Source: Stramenopiles sp. TOSAG23-3 (Eukaryota; Sar). From it: 25,144 bases of DNA. Below are positions 18,004-25,144 of the stretch, piece after piece. A model generated the notes under the pieces. That model had not been told where the DNA came from and searched no databases. It saw nothing but the letters and a program-made list of their open reading frames with translations. How positions within the stretch are numbered: the stretch's first letter is position 1; every line of letters starts with the position of its first letter. A program made the position numbers and the translations under genes. Location of the stretch: the NCBI GenBank assembly GCA_900128585.1, contig LT642201.1:1-25144 (forward strand), written 5' to 3'.

Positions 18004-19065
18004 TCAAAGTTCGTCGGCGTCTATGGCAATTCTGCGCCGTCTTCGCCGTCCCTTCGGTACGCTTCGTTTGGTCTCCTCCTTTCGCTGCACAAACTTCTCC
18101 CCAGAGGCTACCAAAGCGTCTTTTACTGCGCCCAGAAGAGACGTAGACGGGTCTTTCGTATCTTGCCCCGCTTCCCAAAGCATGAGCCCGGCCAGCCCTC
18201 GCTTCAACGCGTACGTTGTCTTCTTTTTGACCGTCTCGACCCCGTTAAAGTAAAAACTGTCGGGCCCAGCAATATCGTCTGCTGGCTTTGGGCTGAAATT
18301 GTTCACGATCTCTTCGTACGTTTGCACGTTGCCGGGGGAACTGAGGCTCCGCCCATACCCAGGAAATCCGAGCGCAACCTTGTACGGGGGAAACCCACTT
18401 TTTAAGATGGACTTGACATCTTTCTTTGCAGAGGCAAACGTCGAGTGTTTCCCTTGGTTGTCGTAACTCATCAGGTGCACCCGGTCCAGGCTGTTCACGG
18501 CATCGGCAGACAAATACGTTTGCCACGAGTGCAACGCAGCGGTCACTAAGTATTTCTTCGGCCGAAGCGCCGTCGAGGCCACCACAATCAGCTTGGAATA
18601 GAGAGACGCCTCTTGCTGGTTCACGGGCTGCTCCCAATCAAAATCGATGCCTTGCAAATTGTACTTTTTCAACGTTTCGAGCAACGTGGAAACAAACGAG
18701 TCCATCAGCACGGGGTCGCTGGTTACATGTGCAAAATTACCGCTCCGGCCGCCTCCACCAACGCACAAGAGCAGGCGCACCCCATGGCTTTCCCGAATCG
18801 CCTGGGCCCGTTTCAGATCGTCCGGGGCAAAAAAGAAGTGAAGCCCGCCCGACTTGGTGGGTTCTGCAGAAAATAATATCAAGTCCGTCGTCCGTTCCCC
18901 AACAAAGTCAAAGTTCAACCCTCCAAACCGGTACTCTGGAACATACGCAACTATGGAAAAATTCTCTTTCTCTGGGTCTCGCTTCCTACCATACTTAGAC
19001 CTCCCTGAAACGGGTGCCAGCAGACCGGCCATCAACAATGGCAAAAACAGCAGTACCGACCGCAT
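18004..19065 (-). CDS. Secreted GH18-family glycoside hydrolase (chitinase-like)
   Basis: GH18 enzymes cleave beta-1,4-linked N-acetylglucosamine polymers such as chitin, using substrate-assisted catalysis. The frame extends to a TTG at 19086; the ATG at 19065 gives 353 residues with a clean signal peptide (MRSVLLFLPLLMAGLLAPVSG). The order of landmarks is right for the family: YVPEYRF near 41, LLLCVGGGG (SxGG-like strand, about 98-106), QGIDFDWE with D141, D143 and catalytic E145, LMSYD with Y201, GFPGYGRS at about 233-240, and LMLWEAGQD with W297 near the end of the barrel. The catalytic triad DxDxE is intact, but the first Asp of the longer DxxDxDxE motif is Gln138. There is no chitin-binding module. 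The tail is polybasic (RRRRRR near 340). It is convergent with the TPR gene. Confidence 0.92.
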   Translation of the reverse strand: MRSVLLFLPLLMAGLLAPVSGRSKYGRKRDPEKENFSIVAYVPEYRFGGLNFDFVGERTTDLILFSAEPTKSGGLHFFFAPDDLKRAQAIRESHGVRLLLCVGGGGRSGNFAHVTSDPVLMDSFVSTLLETLKKYNLQGIDFDWEQPVNQQEASLYSKLIVVASTALRPKKYLVTAALHSWQTYLSADAVNSLDRVHLMSYDNQGKHSTFASAKKDVKSILKSGFPPYKVALGFPGYGRSLSSPGNVQTYEEIVNNFSPKPADDIAGPDSFYFNGVETVKKKTTYALKRGLAGLMLWEAGQDTKDPSTSLLGAVKDALVASGEKFVQRKEETKRSVPKGRRRRRRIAIDADEL

Positions 19066-19975
19066 AATTATTATCACAACAACCAACCCTTATTGTTCTT
19101 CGCTCGGACGCGCGGCGTGTATACACCTCAACTCTGAGAAACCAATCGTCTTCCTTGGTTCCCTGGTAAGTAAACCTGTATGTTGTGTTTAAATCTTTCC
19201 TCTTCGATATTTCTTGAAAGAGATTAATTGATCGTCGTAAGTAAACAACACAAGACAATTCCTTCTTCTTACAAATGATCACATATTAGTAGAGACTGAC
19301 TATATAATTAATACAAAAAGACAAAAGATTTCTCTGATTAATTAAACAACTTCTTATTTTTTATTATTATTATTTTTTTTTATTTTAGAAGAAATAAAAA
19401 AGAAGAAGAAGAGAAGAAGACATTATTATTATTTTTAATTCCTTTATAAGGATCACAGCATCCAACATATTGAAGGATTGACAAAGTTCGGATATTTATG
19501 ATGACTCGAATACTCCTCTTCCTTCTCTTCTGTCCTCTCTCTCTCTCTTTTCTTTTTCTTCTTCTTCTTCTTTGTTTTTTTTTTAAAAAGGAAGAACTGT
19601 TATTTTTCATAGTTCATGCTGTATTTATGTATTTAAAATATTAATTTTCAATAAAATAATAATTGGAATTTGAAATTGAAAATATTTTATATTAATATTG
19701 ACACAGCATAATATAGTAGAAAGAAGAAGAAGAAAAACAAATAATAAGAAAAAACAATATTAAAATTAAATACATTATTCTTATTCCCATTCCCCAATGA
19801 TGAGTTTTTATAAGAGTTTGAATTTCAAAATGAATCAACAAAACATATAAATTTTATGTTTTGAAATAAATGCACGGCAGAGTAATTATTAGGATACCAT
19901 TACACGTTTATTTTGTGCTCGTGAACAGTTTGCAAAGAACGTATCTTTCTCTCTCTCACTCAGTCTCGTGTACAA
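19066..19975. promoter_or_regulatory. Divergent intergenic region with GA/CT tracts; no gene seen
   Basis: This gap of about 900 bases lies between the divergent GH18 and small membrane protein genes. A GA tract (about 19387-19420) is followed by a CT tract (about 19512-19571), repeating the arrangement seen at 15664-15871. Two copies of gtaagtaaac (about 19168 and 19237) sit in the part nearest the GH18 start. The rest is AT-rich and I see no coding region or RNA gene. Confidence 0.55.
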
Positions 19976-20653
19976 ATGAACAATAGTCGTTTCGGGTCGT
20001 CTTCGGGGAACCGACCTTTCGGTCGAGTTTTCAGTGGCAGTGGAATGAACTCGAGGTTTGGGTTGACTGGGCGGGAAGAGCTGGGGGATATCATTGGGCA
20101 GCGAGAATTCAAAAACCAAAGGGTGCAATTGTCCCCCCCTCCGAAGACCAGCTCAGGCGGTTTTAGTAAAATGACGATGGCGACCATATTCTTGGCAGGG
20201 ATCGTCGGGAGGACCGTGCTGAAGGCCCTCCTGGGGGACGCGGCCTCGCCGGTCGTGCTCCTTCTGATCGGTGGGTTTTTGTACTATTATCGGCACCAAG
20301 AAAATTTGAAGCAGCAGCAAACTGCGGATGGGTTACGGAGCATGCAGTCGAACATGGGCTCTGTGGAAGGCTTTACCGCCGCTTTTGGGGGGAAAGGTAG
20401 TAGCAGCAGTTTTGGGGGCGGAGCGTCCATGGGCAACGATAGAAATTTCTTCCGTTCGCAGTCCGGGACGATTAAATTGTCCCGTGCAGAAGTGAGCAAA
20501 ATTAGACTATCAAACAATAACTCGTCCTCTCCATCGACCGTTGGAGAGCACGTTTCATTCAGCAAAGGGAAGTCGGAAAGACGAGTGTATCAGGGGAGGA
20601 CGCGCCGGAGGCGTCGGGGGAAAATATCGTCCGTCCCAACTTCCACAGAGTAA
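19976..20653 (+). CDS. Small membrane protein, unknown function
   Basis: No family recognised. The 225-residue product starts at ATG. The N-terminal 65 residues are polar and rich in Gly, Ser, Arg and Phe (NSRFGSSSG, NSRFGLTG). One or two membrane helices follow (about 67-85 and 91-105, the latter VVLLLIGGFLYYY). Then comes a Gly/Ser/Gln-rich region and a basic tail (RTRRRRRGK near 208-216). The short turn between the hydrophobic stretches (LLGDAASP) suggests a helical hairpin. GC is coding-like and clearly above the flanks, and no better frame competes. It could be an organelle or endomembrane protein; the sequence does not say. Confidence 0.7.
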   Translation: MNNSRFGSSSGNRPFGRVFSGSGMNSRFGLTGREELGDIIGQREFKNQRVQLSPPPKTSSGGFSKMTMATIFLAGIVGRTVLKALLGDAASPVVLLLIGGFLYYYRHQENLKQQQTADGLRSMQSNMGSVEGFTAAFGGKGSSSSFGGGASMGNDRNFFRSQSGTIKLSRAEVSKIRLSNNNSSSPSTVGEHVSFSKGKSERRVYQGRTRRRRRGKISSVPTSTE

Positions 20654-20897
20654 GTTTAGAAATAATATTTGGAGCGTCCTGATTTTGTTTTTGTTGTGAG
20701 GAGAGAGATTTTGAAAATGCGCCTGCTGGCACACAACAAAATGATCAGTACGAACCCATTATCAAACAAAAAGAATATTAAAATGCAAGTAGAAGCAAAC
20801 CAATTTTTGTGTGCCTCCCCCCTTCCCATCCAGCGCGCCTGCAATTTAAATTTACAAAAATCTTCAGTTGTCCCTCCCCCCACCCTGGTTTCTTCTC
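20654..20897. other. Convergent 3' gap; no gene seen
   Basis: These 244 bases separate the ends of the small membrane protein gene and the fucosyltransferase gene. I see only untranslated-type sequence. Longer plus-strand frames that cross it run into the fucosyltransferase gene and are shadows. Confidence 0.6.
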
Positions 20898-22283
20898 TCA
20901 CTTTTTCCGTCTATTCAGCCGTGTTTGGACCCATGCGCAGGTGTTGCACTGCCAGTTGTACTTGCAGCTGCGGACTACTTTTCGGCTCAAATATTCTGTT
21001 TTGTTCCATCGAAAATGTGAGGAGAATGCATCAAAGTCTGACTTTAACCGAAGAATGTGCCGGGCAAATTTCTCCATGCCCTTTTCGTTCGACGGGAAAC
21101 TGTTAGTGTGCACGGCCGCCCCGCTTGGCACCATGAATTTGACTTTTTCGGTCCCGTAATACAGCGGTACGGTCCCTGCCTCCAGGGCCATAAAGATTTT
21201 CTCAGTCACGTATGAGTCTGCGTTCGAATTTTCAAACGCTACACTGAATTTATATTTTTTTAAAACTTTCAGTTTTGCTGCATACCAGTCCTTTTGGTGC
21301 CGGGACGTCTGGTCATCCACATTGTGAAAGCACTTTCCATACGAGTCCACTGCAAGTGTCCCGTTCTTCAGCGCCTTGGCAAAGTTTATCAAATACTCTA
21401 TCCACTTCATCCGCTCCCCCGAGCAATTCGATACAAAAATGGCAATATCCCCGCTTCGCTCGAATACAGACTTAGGGTCGTACAGCGAAACGCCTTCGGG
21501 TCGGGTGAAAACAGTCCCGGATTCTAGCCTTTTCCGCATCCTTCGAATGGCCTCGCACCCGTGGCCAAGAAACACGTCCGAGCTCAACCGATAATTAATT
21601 ATGCCATCAAAGCGATATTCTGTTTTAAAGTTGTCCATGGACTCCATGTTCCCTTCGCCGGCGTACAATAATTTGTACTGCTTTTTTTTCCGAAACCAAG
21701 AACGTATACCCCCCCCCCATTTTGTTTTTCTTGTAAACGAAACCATGCGCCCGTTACTGGGCTTGGCGGCCATATGGACAATTGCATGGCACTTTTTGCA
21801 GGACTTTGGCAAATCGTCTGAAATGATACGAAAATTGCACTTCTCGACCAAAGGGCAAGGGATATTCCCACTGAAACCGTGGTTTTCTTTCAGTGCGTCT
21901 AGGCCCCATTGCGTTTTAATCAGCCTATCGTTATAGAGTGCGATTTTAATGGATCTATACTGTTCTGATGAACGTTCCTGCTGGGTCGTCCCTGGGTTTG
22001 CGGGTGCGAGACCTTTGAGAGACGGTGTAGTAGTACGGCTCTCTGCTGGTGTAAACGTTTTCTGCAATGAGCCAACAGTGCGATTTCTCGCAATTGCACT
22101 TGATTTCTGCAATGTTGGTGAATGTACCACGGGCCGCAAGCTAATGGCTCTGTTCGAATCCCCCCGGTTGGCCGCTACTATAAAATAGTTACACAAAGCA
22201 AAACAAACCATCAAAACTATAAGCGCAGTCGCAACAGATCGAAGCAGCGATTTCATAATGCGCTGGGGTTGTGATGAACACAT
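20898..22283 (-). CDS. GT10 alpha-1,3/4-fucosyltransferase, type II Golgi membrane protein
   Basis: GT10 enzymes transfer fucose from GDP-fucose to GlcNAc in N-glycans or Lewis-type glycans in the Golgi. The 461-residue product starts at ATG; Met10 at 22256 is an equally good start. A single hydrophobic anchor (about 17-38) follows a short basic N-terminus, giving type II topology. A Ser/Thr/Pro-rich stem of about 70 residues (40-110) leads to the catalytic domain. The family signature is clear at 344-377: YKFSVAFENS, then DSYVTEK, then AGTVPLYYG. The FVSNCSGERMKW segment (283-294) fits the second conserved region (family pattern WVVSNC..R). The C-terminus carries C440, C446 and C449 (CNTC), like the CxxC of plant-type enzymes. 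Nothing needed for activity is visibly missing. The exact acceptor cannot be inferred. Confidence 0.92.
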   Translation of the reverse strand: MCSSQPQRIMKSLLRSVATALIVLMVCFALCNYFIVAANRGDSNRAISLRPVVHSPTLQKSSAIARNRTVGSLQKTFTPAESRTTTPSLKGLAPANPGTTQQERSSEQYRSIKIALYNDRLIKTQWGLDALKENHGFSGNIPCPLVEKCNFRIISDDLPKSCKKCHAIVHMAAKPSNGRMVSFTRKTKWGGGIRSWFRKKKQYKLLYAGEGNMESMDNFKTEYRFDGIINYRLSSDVFLGHGCEAIRRMRKRLESGTVFTRPEGVSLYDPKSVFERSGDIAIFVSNCSGERMKWIEYLINFAKALKNGTLAVDSYGKCFHNVDDQTSRHQKDWYAAKLKVLKKYKFSVAFENSNADSYVTEKIFMALEAGTVPLYYGTEKVKFMVPSGAAVHTNSFPSNEKGMEKFARHILRLKSDFDAFSSHFRWNKTEYLSRKVVRSCKYNWQCNTCAWVQTRLNRRKK

Positions 22284-23005
22284 ACAATTGAGGGAAACAT
22301 TTCTCTGGGGTTTTTTAATATAAAATCCTCCTCTCGGATATTCATGAATGATTCATTGCACTTACAAGTGAAGAAATTGCTTTTTATTATATTTTTTTAT
22401 TGCGCCGCCGCCGCGACGCATTCATGCACAGCACACATTTTCATTTGAAATAATTTGAAACTGATATAAATTTGATGTTTTTATACTTATGTGAATACCA
22501 TTCTACTTATTTTTAAATAGGGGGAGGCCGGGAGAATATGTAGGCAGGACTGTTAGGAGAACTTACAGGGAGGATGATGACTCTTTAAAAGAATATACTG
22601 GAAGGGTAGTTAATTATGACGCTAAAAATAAATTGGAATATTTGATTGATTTTGGAAAGGAATACAAGAGAAGAGAAAAAGAAGAAAAAAACAAGCGCGC
22701 GATCTCTGTGGTGGTGGTGGTGATGGGTTAGTATTAGGGTTATTTCATAAGCAACGTTATATAAATGATTTCCTTAATATAAAACTAAACAACCATATTG
22801 GGACATACTGATAATCTTAAACTTATCAACTTAGAAAAGAAGAAATATTTATATATTTTTATTAAGGATTGTGTTTATACAATTATATGCTCAGGTGCTA
22901 TTTTTTGATTAAATATAATAGTAGGGGCTTGGATGACATACCACGCTATCAACGTATACTAACGATGCCAGGGCGGTGAAATACGGACTGTCCTCATTTA
23001 AAACT
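22284..23005. other. Spacer with an orphan coding-like fragment
   Basis: The spacer between two minus-strand genes is AT-rich. It has an isolated GC-rich patch (gccgccgccgcgacgc, about 22403-22420) and a plus-strand fragment at 22520-22731 listed separately. The rest shows nothing I can name. Confidence 0.5.
22520..22731 (+). pseudogene. Orphan coding-like fragment resembling a Tudor/chromo-type small beta barrel
   Basis: The plus strand reads open from a splice-acceptor-like aatag at 22516-22520 to TAG at 22729-22731, with no ATG at its start. The translation contains EYVGRTVRRTY, KEYTGRVVNYD and LEYLIDFG in that order, then a Lys/Glu-rich stretch. This matches the general pattern of small barrels that read GxVxxYxxxxxxYxVxYxDG. 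Such domains occur in chromatin proteins and also in some retroelement polyproteins. It may be one exon of an unannotated gene or the relic of an element. I see no companion exon nearby. Confidence 0.35.
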
Positions 23006-24145
23006 TCACAGGAATGCGAATGGCCGAAGACTGCGTACTCTTCCAATTTTACCTGCGGACATTGCTTTCATCAACTTGTTCATCAGTTCCCTTTCTTTGA
23101 TGATGGCTCGGGTTTCTGCGCATTCTGGTGGCATCGATTCTGGCGTATGATAGAGCGATTCTGGCATATGATAGTAACATTCGTTATCATTTGTTCCGCA
23201 AACTTTGCAGGATCTTTGGAAGAACATTGCTCTTTGGCAAGCAAAAGTAGCTGGAAATTGCTTTTTCGTCATAAATTCGTCGACAAGTCTATCGCAACGA
23301 TCGCACAGAGAGCCTTTGCACCTAGAGTTACATCGCAGTCTCCAATTAGTTTTAGCATATTTTGCAAAACCGCGAAAGGCGCTTTCACTGCAAGATTCCA
23401 CATGAGCAGCCTTTAGCTCACGCGTAAAAACCTTTCGCTCTAGCGTGCGGGCAGCACCGCGTAGTGACGAAATAAGAGCCTGCGCTTGCTGTAGCTGCGA
23501 ATGAATATTTGCAAACTGGGCAGCTAACTCTGGAGATAGACCCGGTGTTACTTCTGGTGCAGGTGCTGCGACAGGGGCCGGAGCCGGGGTCGTCCCACTT
23601 TGGCACCCTTTGTTGCAAGCCAGGCAGGTCGCGACCTCGTACGTGTAATCGCACCCAGTGTTCTGCTTCTGCATGGTGAACTTGGTGTCCTTCAGGTCGC
23701 CCTTCATCTGCGACTCGTCGCAGGAAAAGACCACGTTCAGCTGTCTCGGTTCTCCCATTGGGCAGTCCGCTCCGGACCCCACGGCGGTCATTGTCGCGGT
23801 TTGCTTCTCCGTGTCTTCCGTCCAGACCACGGTCGAATCGTCCACCCCAAGGATGTAGCAACGGTCCTCACTGGTCTGGGCGGCCATTCCTTCGAGCACT
23901 CCATCCGGGTCATCCGGGCACTTTTGCGACGATGTCCCGCAAGTATGCAATGTGTACGTGTAGCCCTCTGTCGTTGTGTTCAGTACAAAGGCCGCCAAAG
24001 GTGAAAAATCATACTTGCCCCCTTTCTTTCCACACTCATTGGCCGCAGTATCAAAGTCCAGTGTCCTGTAGTCCAAGGCCTCCGTTTGCGTGGTACAAAA
24101 GGCCGCTAAAAGCGCAGATAGTAAAAGTAATTGTGAAAGCTTCAT
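23006..24145 (-). CDS. Secreted MRH-domain (mannose-6-phosphate-receptor-homology) protein
   Basis: MRH domains bind mannose-type glycans and occur in endoplasmic reticulum quality-control lectins, sorting receptors and Atg27-like proteins. The frame reaches an ATG at 24226, but the first 27 residues are Lys/Asn-rich AT-type sequence; the ATG at 24145 starts directly with a signal peptide (KLSQLLLLSALLAAFC), giving 379 residues. The MRH domain spans about 37-177: DFSPLA, YTYTLHTCG, a C-Y-x-L-G strand, then PRQLNVVFSCD with R134, then CDYTYEVATCLAC with Y167. The Glu usually found four residues before that Cys is Gln161. A Pro/Ala linker (186-202), a short helix (205-245) and a second Cys-rich domain with about 12 Cys (252-342) follow. 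No membrane anchor is seen, so it is probably luminal or secreted. A small tandem duplication (HMPES/HTPES) lies near 326-337. Confidence 0.85.
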   Translation of the reverse strand: MKLSQLLLLSALLAAFCTTQTEALDYRTLDFDTAANECGKKGGKYDFSPLAAFVLNTTTEGYTYTLHTCGTSSQKCPDDPDGVLEGMAAQTSEDRCYILGVDDSTVVWTEDTEKQTATMTAVGSGADCPMGEPRQLNVVFSCDESQMKGDLKDTKFTMQKQNTGCDYTYEVATCLACNKGCQSGTTPAPAPVAAPAPEVTPGLSPELAAQFANIHSQLQQAQALISSLRGAARTLERKVFTRELKAAHVESCSESAFRGFAKYAKTNWRLRCNSRCKGSLCDRCDRLVDEFMTKKQFPATFACQRAMFFQRSCKVCGTNDNECYYHMPESLYHTPESMPPECAETRAIIKERELMNKLMKAMSAGKIGRVRSLRPFAFL

Positions 24146-24640
24146 TGTTTTGTTTAGTGCGCTAATTTTTGATTTAAAATTGTTGGTTCTTATGTTCCTT
24201 TTATATTTAATTTTTTTTATTGTCATTTGTTTTTCTTAATTATCAATGTTGTCAAAGAACTGGGTATTATATTTCAAGAACGGGGAGAAGAAGAGGGTAA
24301 TCGGCGTCGTCGATGTTGTTGGAAAATCGCAACTTTTGATGCTATTCCCATGCTATTCTTGTGGATATTCCGAAGCTCCCCTCAGAATTCCAATAATCGC
24401 ATTGAAAAACGTTGAAGAGAAAAAAATATTGAATCTGCTACCTGCTCCCTCTTCTTGTGCTCTTGCCTCTTGCCTCTTGCGCCTGAAAAGAAATATAATT
24501 CGGATACAGCCTGGTTGGTGTATAAGTACAATACCAGGTATTAATACCGTGCAGTGAACTGAGCTCTCTGTTGTATTTTTTTCTTCTTTCTTTCTTCTTT
24601 ATTAATAGTTATTTTTTTAATATTAAATATAATTGACAAT
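24146..24640. other. Upstream region of the MRH gene; no convincing gene
   Basis: The region is the promoter side of the MRH gene. A 103-residue plus-strand frame starts at an ATG at 24246 and runs to 24557 with somewhat higher GC than its surroundings, but the product matches no family I know and an overlapping frame is equally open. I leave it uncalled. A CT-rich stretch lies at about 24579-24600. Confidence 0.45.
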
Positions 24641-25144
24641 TTTATTATATCTTTTTACATCATTCTTCCGATCATCCATCGAGAGGTGTGCGAGATGCAA
24701 CACCGTCGATTGCGAATACGACAAAGGGGAGTGCCAAGTTTAAACCCTCTCCAGTCTTTAAATGACCTGATTTAGTACATTCGCAAATTCGTGAAAGTAT
24801 CGGTCTTTCGACGGATAATGAGAGAGTTGATTATGGTGAGAGTGATGTTGTGAAGGGAGGTTCTGTCGTAAGATTTTCTCAATTTTTGTAAAAACTGAAT
24901 TGCCAAAAACATTTTTTTATTATATGTTGAGAGTCATCTCATTAACCGTTTTATATATATGATAGTTTAAAACTTTTTTGTTTTAATTGTCGAGAGCGAT
25001 ATTATTAAATAACAGCCAATTTTCTTGTTTTTATATGTTTCATCTCCTATGGAATATCTTAAAACAGTGAGATATCGGATGAGGAAGTTGATTACGGTTC
25101 ATATGCAAGCAATGTCGATTTAGATATCGCTTCGGATAGTTCAT
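24637..25144 (+). pseudogene. Possible gene fragment running off the right edge
   Basis: On the plus strand one frame reads SSDHPSRGVRDATPSIAN... from about 24637, is broken by a TGA at 24763-24765, then continues as SIGLSTDNERVDYGESDVV to a splice-donor-like gtaaga at 24868. After an AT-rich stretch, the same frame reopens at about 25072 as ISDEEVDYGSYASNVDLDI to the window end. Removing 24868-25071 would join the two in frame. The composition is acidic and Ser-rich. It may be a gene with introns, a decayed gene, or chance; the window end prevents a decision. Confidence 0.25.

Noticed and set aside
22143-22164. tRNA B-box-like gttcgaatccc
   Set aside because: It lies within the fucosyltransferase coding region, with no matching A box or cloverleaf around it.
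24246-24557. 103-residue plus-strand frame upstream of the MRH gene
   Set aside because: It has a true ATG and slightly raised GC, but no family resemblance, and a second frame is open over part of the same region.
1-25144. CRISPR array, bacterial operon or phage signals
   Set aside because: No regularly spaced repeats or bacterial-type gene clusters are present; the content is eukaryotic.

Overview
The window looks like nuclear DNA from a unicellular eukaryote. Twelve well-supported protein genes each lie in a single uninterrupted frame with no intron needed. Coding DNA is near 50% GC and is separated by AT-rich spacers full of homopolymers and GA/CT microsatellites. The families are eukaryotic: Pus1, Vps4, CHMP1, MRH lectin, GT10, GH18. 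Two polytopic leucine-rich-repeat membrane proteins resemble a family I associate with stramenopiles (oomycetes, algae). A stramenopile or related protist is therefore my best guess, but the sequence does not fix the lineage.

Layout: 1-541 holds repeats and a possible LTR remnant. A Pus1-type tRNA pseudouridine synthase (-) is at 542-2272. A giant LRR membrane protein with a Frizzled-like Cys cluster (-) is at 2799-7076. VPS4 (+) is at 7752-9179 and a small secreted Cys protein (+) at 9922-10440. A second LRR membrane protein ending in a Notch/LNR repeat (-) is at 10515-12647. CHMP1 (+) is at 13367-14002 and a seven-helix membrane protein (-) at 14280-15416. A TPR protein fused to a degenerate prolyl-hydroxylase-like domain (+) is at 16118-17776. 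A secreted GH18 protein (-) is at 18004-19065, a small membrane protein (+) at 19976-20653, a GT10 fucosyltransferase (-) at 20898-22283 and a secreted MRH lectin-like protein (-) at 23006-24145. The spacer at 22520-22731 and the right edge carry short coding-like fragments that I could not assign to a complete gene.

Several genes fit a secretory and endomembrane theme: ESCRT-III disassembly (VPS4 with its MIM1-bearing partner CHMP1), glycan handling (GT10, MRH, GH18) and surface receptors (two LRR proteins and a 7TM protein). No operon logic is expected; strands mostly alternate, giving divergent promoters and close convergent 3' ends. The most unusual observations are the TPR/prolyl-hydroxylase-like fusion that appears to have lost its iron ligands, the Fz-like plus LRR receptor architecture with an LNR-bearing paralogue nearby, and a Cys-rich replacement inside the VPS4 C-terminal region. 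Several reading frames extend upstream only through a TTG; for these I chose the first sensible ATG.
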